NCBI GenBank assembly: GCA_051744605.1 | Contig: JBNJDE010000080.1 | Coordinates: forward strand, 1-11,090 | Source: Halanaeroarchaeum sp051744605 | GTDB lineage: Archaea > Halobacteriota > Halobacteria > Halobacteriales > Halobacteriaceae | Reading direction: 5' to 3' | Length of the DNA stretch: 11,090 nucleotides | Shown: piece by piece, positions 1 through 5,723 of the stretch | Layout: each line of letters begins with the position of its first letter | Position numbering within the stretch: the stretch's first letter is position 1 | Translations under genes and position numbers: made by a program | Notes under the pieces: generated by a model | Told to the model about the DNA's origin: nothing | The model's input: the letters and a program-made list of their open reading frames with translations, nothing else | Databases searched by the model: none

Positions 1-5
1 AGAAA

Positions 6-76
6 TGCGCTGGCTGGGATTTGAACCCAGGTTGTGACCATGGCAAGGTCACGTGATACCACTACACTACCAGCGC
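6..76 (-). tRNA. tRNA-Gly, anticodon GCC
   Basis: Read on the minus strand this is a complete 71-nt tRNA cloverleaf. The acceptor stem is GCGCTGG paired with CCAGCGC, followed by discriminator A. The anticodon stem is TGACC/GGTCA around the loop TTGCCAT, which places anticodon GCC (plus-strand 42-44) after the invariant U33. The T arm is CTGGG/CCCAG with a TTCAAAT loop. The D stem is short (GTG/CAC). It decodes GGC and GGU glycine codons, GGC being heavily used in the neighbouring genes. CCA is not encoded: the discriminator is followed by TTTCT at the window edge, so CCA must be added after transcription. The T-rich stretch may be the start of a termination signal but is cut off. No intron is seen. 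Confidence 0.97.
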
Positions 77-104
77 CCTGTTGCAATTCATTCTGAACCG
101 GTGG

Positions 105-124
105 GCATGAATAACCCTTTCGAA
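105..124 (-). promoter_or_regulatory. Possible BRE/TATA element for the tRNA-Gly gene
   Basis: On the minus strand the stretch reads CGAAAGGGTTATTCATG. CGAAA resembles a haloarchaeal TFB-recognition element and TTATT a weak TATA box. Its centre lies roughly 34 nt upstream of the mature tRNA 5' end, which would leave a short 5' leader for RNase P to remove. The match to consensus is modest and nothing else supports it. Confidence 0.35.
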
Positions 125-210
125 ACGGTCGAGTAGGACGCACCGATACCCCACTTGCGAACCGAATATTCACCACTCAACCGGCGTGCGAGGCCCTCAC
201 AGCCGGCATT

Positions 211-231
211 GGAAACGCCACCCTTTTATGG
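211..231 (+). promoter_or_regulatory. Putative BRE/TATA promoter of the ribosomal protein operon
   Basis: A purine-rich GGAAAC (211-216) is followed by the T/A-rich core TTTTATGG (224-231), in the arrangement of an archaeal BRE plus TATA box. A start site about 27 nt past the TATA centre would lie near 250-258. The mRNA would then have a leader of about 30 nt before the ATG at 286. A second AT-rich stretch around 165-172 (GAATATTC) could serve an upstream start. The position is inferred from spacing; no transcript data are available. Confidence 0.5.
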
Positions 232-254
232 ATATGATTTGTAAGTCGACTACA

Positions 255-269
255 GTCTCATGGTGAGAC
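255..269 (+). promoter_or_regulatory. Perfect leader hairpin before the first operon gene
   Basis: GTCTCA (255-260) and TGAGAC (264-269) are exact reverse complements separated by TGG. They form a 6-bp stem with a 3-nt loop, or a 5-bp stem with a 5-nt loop. The hairpin sits 16 nt before the ATG at 286, within or at the very start of the predicted mRNA leader. It contains both the ATG of a mini-ORF (260) and an SD-like GGTGA (262-266). A regulatory role is inference. Confidence 0.45.
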
Positions 270-289
270 GCGGACGCGACACGGCATGA
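260..289 (+). CDS. Possible nine-codon leader peptide (uORF)
   Basis: An ATG at 260 opens a frame encoding MVRRGRDTA, ending in TGA at 287-289. The stop overlaps the ATG of the methyltransferase gene (286-288) as ATGA, the same coupling junction used by uL4/uL23, uS3/uL29, uL24/eS4 and uL5/uS14 in this operon. The predicted transcription start lies only a few nucleotides before 260, so the mini-ORF could be translated from a near-leaderless mRNA and feed ribosomes into the next gene. The gene at 286 has no SD of its own at normal spacing. Three of the nine residues are arginine. Short frames arise by chance, so this remains a candidate only. Confidence 0.25.
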   Translation: MVRRGRDTA

Positions 290-1158
290 CGCGCAGTGTG
301 CTCGTGCCGTCATCCCTCGTCCGGGAAGCCGAGGACAAACGCGAGGCAACTCGCAAACTCGGCTACGTGGCCCGTGCGGCCGCGGTCTTCCGGGCCGACC
401 GCCTCGGGATCTTCGACGATTCCGACGGCGAGCGGCGGTGGGGTGGCGGGTTCGTCGAGACCGTGCTGCGGTACGCCGCGACGCCGCCATACCTCCGAAA
501 GGAGGCCTTCGGCACGCGGGACGAACTGGAGTACGCCGGCATCCTGCCGCCGCTTCGCGTTTCAGCATGGACCGGCTCCGAATCGAGCGGTTCGGGGTCG
601 TTACGACAGGGAATAGTGACCCAGGTCGGATCTGAAGGGCGCGTTCGGGTCAATTGCGGTCTGCAACACCCGATCTCCCTCCACGTCCCGCCATCGATGG
701 CGGTCGAGGAGGGGGAGCGCGTGACCATCAGGGTCTCTTCGCGACGACCGGTTCGTGCGAAGCTGGTCGACGAGCCCCTTCCAGGGTTCGTCGTCACTCG
801 GACGAACCTCCGGGATGCCCTCGACCGTCCCGACGCAGGCTATCGCGTCGCCACGTCCCGTCACGGGACACCCGTAACGGTGTCCTCGCTGGCGGGACTC
901 GCAGAGCGCGTCGCCGCCGACGGGCTGACCGTCGCCTTCGGAGCACCGGGTCGTGGCCTCCCCGACATCCTGGACGTCGACGTCCGGGGTATCGGGGCCG
1001 CGACCGGCTCCGCGACGGCCGGCGAGGGCGACCCGACCACCGACGCCCCAGCGGGATTCGACGCCTGGCTGAACACGATCCCAGACCAGGGGAGCGAGAC
1101 GGTGCGAACTGAGGAAGCGATGTTCGCATCACTCGGCTGCCTGACGCTCACGGAGTGA
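286..1158 (+). CDS. SPOUT-class RNA methyltransferase, COG2106/PF02598 (Methyltrn_RNA_3) type
   Basis: This 290-aa protein resembles the archaeal/eukaryotic SPOUT family typified by MTH1 of Methanothermobacter and human SPOUT1/C9orf114. The N-terminal part (residues 1-87) carries KREATRKLGYVARAAAVFR, the RADRLGIF strand, and FVETVLRYAATPPYLRKEAF. Residues about 88-160 form an OB-like inserted domain (GIVTQVGSEGRVRVNCGL). The C-terminal part has FGAPGRGL (218-225) and NTIPDQGSETVRTEEA (263-278), matching the knotted S-adenosylmethionine-binding region. Residues 237-256 are a low-complexity Gly/Ala/Asp/Thr linker. The expected role is methylation of an RNA, probably rRNA given the location; the target is unknown. 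ATG 286 is the only plausible start: no in-frame ATG or GTG occurs between it and the stop at 235. No SD precedes it. It is first in the operon, 4 nt before uL3. Confidence 0.85.
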   Translation: MTRSVLVPSSLVREAEDKREATRKLGYVARAAAVFRADRLGIFDDSDGERRWGGGFVETVLRYAATPPYLRKEAFGTRDELEYAGILPPLRVSAWTGSESSGSGSLRQGIVTQVGSEGRVRVNCGLQHPISLHVPPSMAVEEGERVTIRVSSRRPVRAKLVDEPLPGFVVTRTNLRDALDRPDAGYRVATSRHGTPVTVSSLAGLAERVAADGLTVAFGAPGRGLPDILDVDVRGIGAATGSATAGEGDPTTDAPAGFDAWLNTIPDQGSETVRTEEAMFASLGCLTLTE

Positions 1159-1162
1159 TACG

Positions 1163-2176
1163 ATGCCACAACCAAACCGACCACGCAAAGGCTCGATGGG
1201 GTTCAGCCCCCGCAAGCGCGCGGCGACAGAAGTGCCGCGCTTCAACACGTGGCCCGACGACGACGGGCAGGTCGGTCTGCAGGGATTCGCCGGCTTCAAG
1301 GCCGGGATGTCCCACGTCGTCATGGTCGACGACCAGGCCAACTCGCCATCGGAAGGGATGGAGCAGTCCGTCCCCGTCACCGTCGTCGAGGTGCCGCCCA
1401 TGCGGGCGGCCGCCGTTCGCGCGTACGAAGACACGCCGTACGGTCGCAAGCCACTGACTGAAGTGTGGGCCGAGGACCTCGACGAGGACCTCGACCGCGC
1501 GCTCTCCGTCCCCGACGGGGACCAGAGCGAGAATCGAGATGCACTGACCGAGGCGCTCGAAACCGGGAGGGTCGCGGATGTCCGCGTCATCTCCCACACG
1601 GTACCACGTGCCGTTCCGAGCGTCCCCAAGAAACGCCCCGACATCATGGAGAACCGCGTCGGGGGCGGCACCATCGACGAGCGCGTCGAATTCGCCCTCG
1701 ACCTCATCGACGAGGACGGCTCCTACGAGTTCGGCGACGTCTTCCGCGCCGGGGAGTTCCTCGACGTGGCCGGCGTCACGAAGGGCAAGGGCACCCAGGG
1801 CCCCGTCAAGCGCTGGGGCGTCCAGAAGCGCAAGGGCAAGCACGCCCGCCAGGGCTGGCGGCGCCGCATCGGTAACCTCGGCCCGTGGAACCCGAGCCGC
1901 GTTCGCTCGACCGTTCCACAGCAGGGCCAGACCGGCTACCACCAGCGCACGGAACTCAACAAGCGCCTCATCGACTTCGGCAACGAGGACGACGTCACCG
2001 TCGCTGGCGGCTTCCCCAACTACGGGGAGGTCGAGGCCGACTACGCGCTCATCAAGGGCTCGTTACCGGGCCCCGAAGGCCGCCTCGTCCGGTTCCGACC
2101 GGCCGTCCGGCCGAGCGAATCGCCGCGCCTCGACCCAGAGGTGCGCTACGTGAGTACCGCAACCAACCAGGGATAA
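1163..2176 (+). CDS. rpl3p: Large-subunit ribosomal protein uL3
   Basis: At 337 aa this matches the usual length of haloarchaeal uL3. It opens with the typical MPQPNRPRKGSMGFSPRKRA and the FNTWP segment. The strongly conserved basic region spans about residues 207-270 (KGKGTQGPVKRWGVQKRKG, then RRRIGNLGPWNPSRVRSTVPQQGQTGYHQRTE); in this family it reaches toward the peptidyl transferase centre. uL3 binds 23S rRNA early in assembly. The start follows GGAGTGAT at 1152-1159, an SD that overlaps the methyltransferase stop (1156-1158). Residues 104-111 are an exact duplication (EDLDEDLD) encoded by a 12-nt tandem repeat, in an acidic surface segment. The gap to uL4 is 3 nt. Confidence 0.98.
   Translation: MPQPNRPRKGSMGFSPRKRAATEVPRFNTWPDDDGQVGLQGFAGFKAGMSHVVMVDDQANSPSEGMEQSVPVTVVEVPPMRAAAVRAYEDTPYGRKPLTEVWAEDLDEDLDRALSVPDGDQSENRDALTEALETGRVADVRVISHTVPRAVPSVPKKRPDIMENRVGGGTIDERVEFALDLIDEDGSYEFGDVFRAGEFLDVAGVTKGKGTQGPVKRWGVQKRKGKHARQGWRRRIGNLGPWNPSRVRSTVPQQGQTGYHQRTELNKRLIDFGNEDDVTVAGGFPNYGEVEADYALIKGSLPGPEGRLVRFRPAVRPSESPRLDPEVRYVSTATNQG
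1472..1495 (+). repeat. Two tandem copies of a 12-nt unit inside the uL3 gene
   Basis: GAGGACCTCGAC occurs at 1472-1483 and again, without mismatch, at 1484-1495. It encodes EDLD twice, in frame. The identity extends to the third codon positions, which suggests either a recent slippage duplication or simple codon bias acting on a repeated peptide. Confidence 0.8.
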
Positions 2177-2179
2177 ATC

Positions 2180-2932
2180 ATGCAGGCAACAGTACGAGAC
2201 CTGGACGGCGACGAATCCGGCAGCACGGAGCTGCCGTCGGTGTTCGAGACACCGGTGCGACCCGACCTCATCCGTCGGGCCGTCCTCGCCGCCCAGGCCA
2301 ACCGAAAACAGGACTACGGTGCCGACGAGTTCGCTGGGATGCGAACGCCGGCCGAGTCACCCGGGAGTGGTCGCGGTATGGCCCACGTTCCCCGCGTGAA
2401 CGGACGGGCCGCTCGCGTCCCGCAGGCCGTCGGTGGCCGCAAGGCACACCCGCCGAAAGCCGAGAAGGACCAGACCCTCTCCGTCAACACGAAAGAGCGG
2501 AAGTCGGCCGTCCGCAGCGCCATCGCGGCGACTGCCGACGCCGACCGAGTGGCCGACCGTGGCCACCGCTTCGACGAGGACGTCGAACTGCCGCTCGTGG
2601 TCGACGACGAGTTCGAAGACCTCGTGAAGACGAAGGACGTCGTCTCGCTGCTCGAGGACCTCGGCGTCGCCGAGGACATCGAGCGAGCCGACGACGGGTC
2701 GTCCATCCGGGCCGGCCAGGGCAAACTTCGCGGCCGCAAGTACCGCACACCGAAATCGATCCTCTTCGTGACCTCCAGCGAGTCCGGGCCGTCGAAGGCC
2801 GCCCGCAACCTCGCGGGCGCCGACGTCGCCACCGGTGCCGAGGTGAACGCAGAGGACCTCGCACCCGGCGCGGCGCCGGGTCGACTGACCATCTGGACCG
2901 AGAGTGCTCTCGCGGAGGTGGCCGAGCGATGA
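2180..2932 (+). CDS. rpl4p: Large-subunit ribosomal protein uL4 (archaeal L4/L1e type)
   Basis: This 250-aa protein shows the archaeal uL4 pattern: N-terminal MQATVRDLDG, then RPDLIRRAVLAAQANRKQDYG, and the long basic/Gly/Pro loop at about residues 50-100 (GRGMAHVPRVNGRAARVPQ, then GGRKAHPPKAEKDQ) that in this family lines the exit tunnel. Near the C-terminus are GKLRGRKYRTPKSILFV (181-197) and a Rossmann-like segment ending LTIWTESALAEVAER. The start ATG follows the uL3 stop by only ATC, and no convincing SD precedes it; it probably depends on reinitiation after uL3. The 3' end overlaps uL23 by four nucleotides (ATGA) and contains both the uL23 SD and a strong hairpin (2863-2881). Confidence 0.98.
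   Translation: MQATVRDLDGDESGSTELPSVFETPVRPDLIRRAVLAAQANRKQDYGADEFAGMRTPAESPGSGRGMAHVPRVNGRAARVPQAVGGRKAHPPKAEKDQTLSVNTKERKSAVRSAIAATADADRVADRGHRFDEDVELPLVVDDEFEDLVKTKDVVSLLEDLGVAEDIERADDGSSIRAGQGKLRGRKYRTPKSILFVTSSESGPSKAARNLAGADVATGAEVNAEDLAPGAAPGRLTIWTESALAEVAER
2863..2881 (+). repeat. GC-rich perfect inverted repeat near the 3' end of the uL4 gene
   Basis: ACCCGGC (2863-2869) is the exact reverse complement of GCCGGGT (2875-2881), with a 5-nt spacer GCGGC. The RNA could form a stable 7-bp hairpin about 33 nt before the uL23 SD. No T-run follows, so it is not an intrinsic terminator. In such GC-rich coding DNA, chance formation is quite possible. Confidence 0.5.
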
Positions 2933-3183
2933 CGGATATCATCGACTACCCGCTGGTCACCGAGAAGGCCATGAACGACATGGACTTCCAGAACAAGCTC
3001 CAGTTCGTCGTGGATATCGACGCTACGAAGCCCGAGATCCGCGACGAGGTCGAGACCAGTTACGAGGTCACGGTCGACGACGTGAACACGATGATCACGA
3101 TGAAAGGCCTGAAGAAGGCGATCGTGACACTCTCCGAGGAGGACGACGCACAGGACGTCGCCTCCAGGATCGGGGTGTTCTGA
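2929..3183 (+). CDS. rpl23p: Large-subunit ribosomal protein uL23
   Basis: This 84-aa protein begins MTDIIDYPLVTEKAM and has the uL23 fold signature: the VTEKA start, FVVDIDATKPEI for the central strand and helix, and YEVTVDDVNTMITMKGLKKAIVTL. It binds 23S rRNA at the tunnel exit and is part of the docking site for signal recognition particle and other factors. The frame is open far upstream (to 1885), but the true start is ATG 2929. It is set by an excellent SD, GGAGGTG at 2914-2920 (8-nt spacing), by the ATGA overlap with the uL4 stop, and by the family's N-terminus. The stop at 3181-3183 is 2 nt before uL2. Confidence 0.97.
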   Translation: MTDIIDYPLVTEKAMNDMDFQNKLQFVVDIDATKPEIRDEVETSYEVTVDDVNTMITMKGLKKAIVTLSEEDDAQDVASRIGVF

Positions 3184-3185
3184 CG

Positions 3186-3908
3186 ATGGGACGACGCATT
3201 CAAGGACAACGACGCGGTCGGGGTTCCCCGACGTTCCGCGCCCCGTCGCACCGATACAAGCAGGAACTCACCCACAAAGACAACGAAGACGGCGAACTGC
3301 TCGCCGGCGAGGTCGTCGACGTCGAACACGACCCCGCCCGCAGTGCACCGGTCGCCCGCGTCCAGTTCGAGGACGGCGACGAACGCCTCGTCCTCGCACC
3401 CGAGGGCGTCGGCATCGGTGACGCCATCGAGGTCGGCATCTCCGCCGCCATCGAACCCGGCAACACCCTCCCGCTGGGCGAGATTCCCGAGGGCGTTCCC
3501 GTCTGCAACGTCGAGAGCCAGCCCGGTGACGGCGGCGTGTTCGCCCGCGCGAGCGGGGTCAACGCCGATCTGGTCACCCACGAGCAGGACGTCGCCGTCG
3601 TCCAGCTCCCGAGCGGCGAGGTCAAGCGCCTCTCGCCGGAGTGCCGAGCCACCATCGGCGTGGTCGCCGGCGGCGGCCGGACCGAGAAGCCGTTCGTCAA
3701 GGCTGGGACGAAACATCACAAGATGAAAGCCCGGGGCACGAAGTGGCCGCGGGTTCGCGGGGTCGCGATGAACGCCGTCGACCACCCCTTCGGTGGTGGC
3801 GGCCGACAGCACCCCGGGCGCCCGAAGTCCGTCTCGAAGAACGCCCCGCCCGGACGGAAGGTCGGGGACCTCGGTTCCCGGCGAACCGGCAGAGGAGGGA
3901 ACAAGTAA
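3186..3908 (+). CDS. rpl2p: Large-subunit ribosomal protein uL2
   Basis: This 240-aa protein has the archaeal uL2 start MGRRIQGQRRGRGSPTFRAPSHRYK, a central OB/SH3-like region, and the universally conserved C-terminal part (GTKHHKMKARGTKWPRVRG, then MNAVDHPFGGGGRQHPG). His200 in VDHP corresponds to the invariant histidine near the peptidyl transferase centre. uL2 joins the subunits and is a primary 23S binder. The open frame extends back to 2904 within uL4/uL23, but ATG 3186, two nucleotides after the uL23 stop, gives the family's N-terminus. A weak GGGGTG (3172-3177) lies at SD distance. The basic tail RRTGRGGNK ends one nucleotide before uS19. Confidence 0.98.
   Translation: MGRRIQGQRRGRGSPTFRAPSHRYKQELTHKDNEDGELLAGEVVDVEHDPARSAPVARVQFEDGDERLVLAPEGVGIGDAIEVGISAAIEPGNTLPLGEIPEGVPVCNVESQPGDGGVFARASGVNADLVTHEQDVAVVQLPSGEVKRLSPECRATIGVVAGGGRTEKPFVKAGTKHHKMKARGTKWPRVRGVAMNAVDHPFGGGGRQHPGRPKSVSKNAPPGRKVGDLGSRRTGRGGNK
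3872..3888 (+). promoter_or_regulatory. Hairpin directly upstream of the uS19 SD site
   Basis: CGGTTC (3872-3877) pairs perfectly with GAACCG (3883-3888) around the loop CCGGC. The flanking CCT (3869-3871) could also pair with AGG (3893-3895), which is part of the uS19 SD GAGGAGGG (3892-3899). Such a fold would partly hide the ribosome-binding site. The stem lies in the conserved C-terminal codons of uL2, so it may be incidental. Confidence 0.35.
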
Positions 3909-3909
3909 C

Positions 3910-4335
3910 ATGAGCGATTCGGAATACCGAACCGGCCGCGAGGGTGAGTTCACCTATCGCGGACACGACCTCGAGGAGTTGCAGGCGATGAGTCTCGAGG
4001 AGGTCGCGGAACTGCTCCCCGCACGACAGCGGCGAACCATCACTCGAGGCCTCGGCCCCGAGTACGAGAAACTGCTCGAGGAGGCACGCGACTCCGGGCC
4101 CGAGGAGACGGCCAACGATCCGATCCGGACCCACCTCCGGGACATGCCGATCATCCCGGAGTTCGTGGGACTGACGTTTGCCGTCTACTCCGGCCAGGAG
4201 TTCGAACGCGTCGAGGTCGAACCCGAGATGATCGGGCACTACCTCGGCGAGTTCCAGTTGACGCGCAACTCGGTCGAACACGGCCAGGCGGGTATCGGTG
4301 CGACCCGCTCCTCGAAGTTCGTGCCACTCAAGTAA
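3910..4335 (+). CDS. rps19p: Small-subunit ribosomal protein uS19
   Basis: This is a 141-aa archaeal-type uS19. The N-terminal half (FTYRGHDLEELQAMSLEEV, then LLPARQRRTITRGLGPEYEKLLEEAR) is the archaeal/eukaryotic extension. The core (RTHLRDMPIIPEFVGLTFAVY, then FVPLK) contains the conserved uS19 motifs, including EPEMIGHYLGEFQLTR (104-119). It sits in the head of the small subunit near the A site and the subunit bridges. The open frame begins at 3793, inside uL2. ATG 3910 is chosen because GAGGAGGG (3892-3899) lies 10 nt upstream, it starts one nucleotide after the uL2 stop, and MSDSEYRTGREGEFTYRG matches the family start. Confidence 0.97.
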   Translation: MSDSEYRTGREGEFTYRGHDLEELQAMSLEEVAELLPARQRRTITRGLGPEYEKLLEEARDSGPEETANDPIRTHLRDMPIIPEFVGLTFAVYSGQEFERVEVEPEMIGHYLGEFQLTRNSVEHGQAGIGATRSSKFVPLK

Positions 4336-4338
4336 ATC

Positions 4339-4818
4339 ATGGGAATCAACTACAGCATCGACGTCGACCCCGAATCCACCGCGAAAGCGATGCTTCGGGA
4401 GCGGCCCATGAGCTTGAAGCACAGCAAAGCGATCGCCCGCGAGATCAAGGGCTCGACGGTCGCCGACGCGAAGGCGTACCTCGATGCCGTCATCGCCGGC
4501 GATCGCTCGGTCCCGTTCCGCCAGCACAACAGCGGTGTCGGTCACCGTTCCGACATCGACGGCTGGGACGCCGGACGCTACCCGGAGAAGGCCAGCGAGG
4601 AGTTCCTCTCCCTCCTGGAGAACGTCTCGAACAACGCAGCACAGCAGGGCTTCGACGCCGACGAGATGGAGATCATCCACGTCGCCCCACACAAGGTCGG
4701 CGAACGCCAGGGTCGCAAGCCCCGGGCGTTCGGTCGTGCCTCCCCGTGGAACACCCCCGAGGTGGACGTCGAACTCGTCGTCGCCCAGCCCGGCGAACCG
4801 GAGGAGGGTGATACATAA
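4339..4818 (+). CDS. rpl22p: Large-subunit ribosomal protein uL22
   Basis: This 159-aa protein has the archaeal uL22 layout. It begins MGINYSIDVDPESTAKAMLRERPMSLKHSKAIAREIKG, continues with an elongated central part (DRSVPFRQHNSGVGHRSDIDGWDAGRYPEKA), and ends with the long hairpin region IIHVAPHKVGERQGRKPRAFGRASPWNTPEVDVELVV, whose tip lines the nascent-peptide tunnel. The start ATG follows the uS19 stop by ATC only, with no SD in the preceding 40 nt, so it probably relies on reinitiation. The last codons carry a strong SD (GAGGAGGGTGAT, 4801-4812) for uS3, and the TAA stop shares its final A with the uS3 ATG. Confidence 0.97.
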   Translation: MGINYSIDVDPESTAKAMLRERPMSLKHSKAIAREIKGSTVADAKAYLDAVIAGDRSVPFRQHNSGVGHRSDIDGWDAGRYPEKASEEFLSLLENVSNNAAQQGFDADEMEIIHVAPHKVGERQGRKPRAFGRASPWNTPEVDVELVVAQPGEPEEGDT

Positions 4819-5723
4819 TGGCAGACGAACTCGAATTCATCGAAGAAGGGCTCCAGCGCTCACAGATCGACGAGTTCTTCGCTGAAGAGCTCGCCCGCGC
4901 CGGCTACGGTGGCATGGACGTCGCCCACACGCCGATGGGAACCCAGATCGTCCTCAAGGCCGAGAAGCCCGGGATGGTCATCGGCAAGGGCGGGAAGAAC
5001 ATCCGGAAGATCACGCGCCAACTCGAGGAGCGCTTCGACCTCGAGGACCCGCAGATCGACGTGCAGGAGGTCGACGAACCCGACCTGAACGCACAGATCG
5101 TCGCGGACCGCCTCGCGAACGCGCTCGAGCGCGGGTGGTACTTCCGGAAGGCCGGGCACACGACCATCGACCGGATCATGGACGCCGGCGCTTTGGGCGC
5201 CGAGATCGTCCTGGCCGGCAAGGTCACCGGTGCCCGCTCGCGCGTCGAGAAGTTCAACCGCGGGTACATCAAGCACAATGGTGAACCCGCCGAGGAGATC
5301 GTCGACGCGGGGCAGGGCGTCGCGGTGATGAAACTGGGCACCATCGGTGTCAACGTCAAGATCATCCCGCCGAACGCCGAGCTCCCCGACGACTTCCGCA
5401 TCGAGGAAGACGCCGACATCTCCGACCTCATCGTCGAAGAGGAAGGCGAATCCGTCGAGGAACTCCTCGAGGGCGAACCGGACGAAGCACAGACCGAAGC
5501 GGCCGCCGAGGACTTCGAAGAGGTCGAGACGCCGACGGGCGAACCCGAGGAACTCGACGAGGAAGTCATCGAAGAGGAGGTCGTCGAGGACGTGGAGGAC
5601 GAACTCGACGAACTCGAAGAATCCGTCGACGACGTCGAAGACGACTTCGAAGACGTCGACGAGGACGCCGAGGCGGAAGCCGAGGAACTCCTCGAGGACG
5701 CCGACGAGGAGGGTGAGGAATGA
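4818..5723 (+). CDS. rps3p: Small-subunit ribosomal protein uS3 with a long acidic C-terminal tail
   Basis: The 301-aa protein begins with a KH type II domain. Its GKGG loop is at residues 56-59, within MVIGKGGKNIRKITRQLEE. The conserved uS3 C-terminal domain follows to about residue 190 (RKAGHTTIDRIMDAGALGAEIVLAGKVTG, KFNRGYIKHNGEPAEEIVDAGQGVAVMKLGTIGVNVKI). It sits at the mRNA entry of the small-subunit head. Residues 194-301 form a tail in which about 60 of 108 positions are Asp or Glu and only one is basic (Arg194). Long acidic uS3 tails are known in haloarchaea. Start ATG 4818 shares one base with the uL22 stop (TAATG). The 3' end overlaps uL29 by ATGA. Confidence 0.98.
   Translation: MADELEFIEEGLQRSQIDEFFAEELARAGYGGMDVAHTPMGTQIVLKAEKPGMVIGKGGKNIRKITRQLEERFDLEDPQIDVQEVDEPDLNAQIVADRLANALERGWYFRKAGHTTIDRIMDAGALGAEIVLAGKVTGARSRVEKFNRGYIKHNGEPAEEIVDAGQGVAVMKLGTIGVNVKIIPPNAELPDDFRIEEDADISDLIVEEEGESVEELLEGEPDEAQTEAAAEDFEEVETPTGEPEELDEEVIEEEVVEDVEDELDELEESVDDVEDDFEDVDEDAEAEAEELLEDADEEGEE

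Noticed and set aside
197..568. Minus-strand 123-codon frame overlapping the operon promoter and methyltransferase start
   Set aside because: Low-complexity Arg/Pro composition; it would run against the operon and has no promoter or family features.
1148..1942. Minus-strand open frame of 264 codons opposite uL3
   Set aside because: A shadow of the uL3 reading frame, with no recognisable domain, promoter or SD.
2863..2881. Intrinsic terminator inside the operon
   Set aside because: The hairpin is strong but no T-run follows, and the uL23 SD and overlapping start come directly after it.
3697..4692. Minus-strand open frame of 331 codons opposite uL2/uS19/uL22
   Set aside because: It spans three certain genes on the other strand, shows no recognisable motif, and is explained by high GC3 removing antisense stops.
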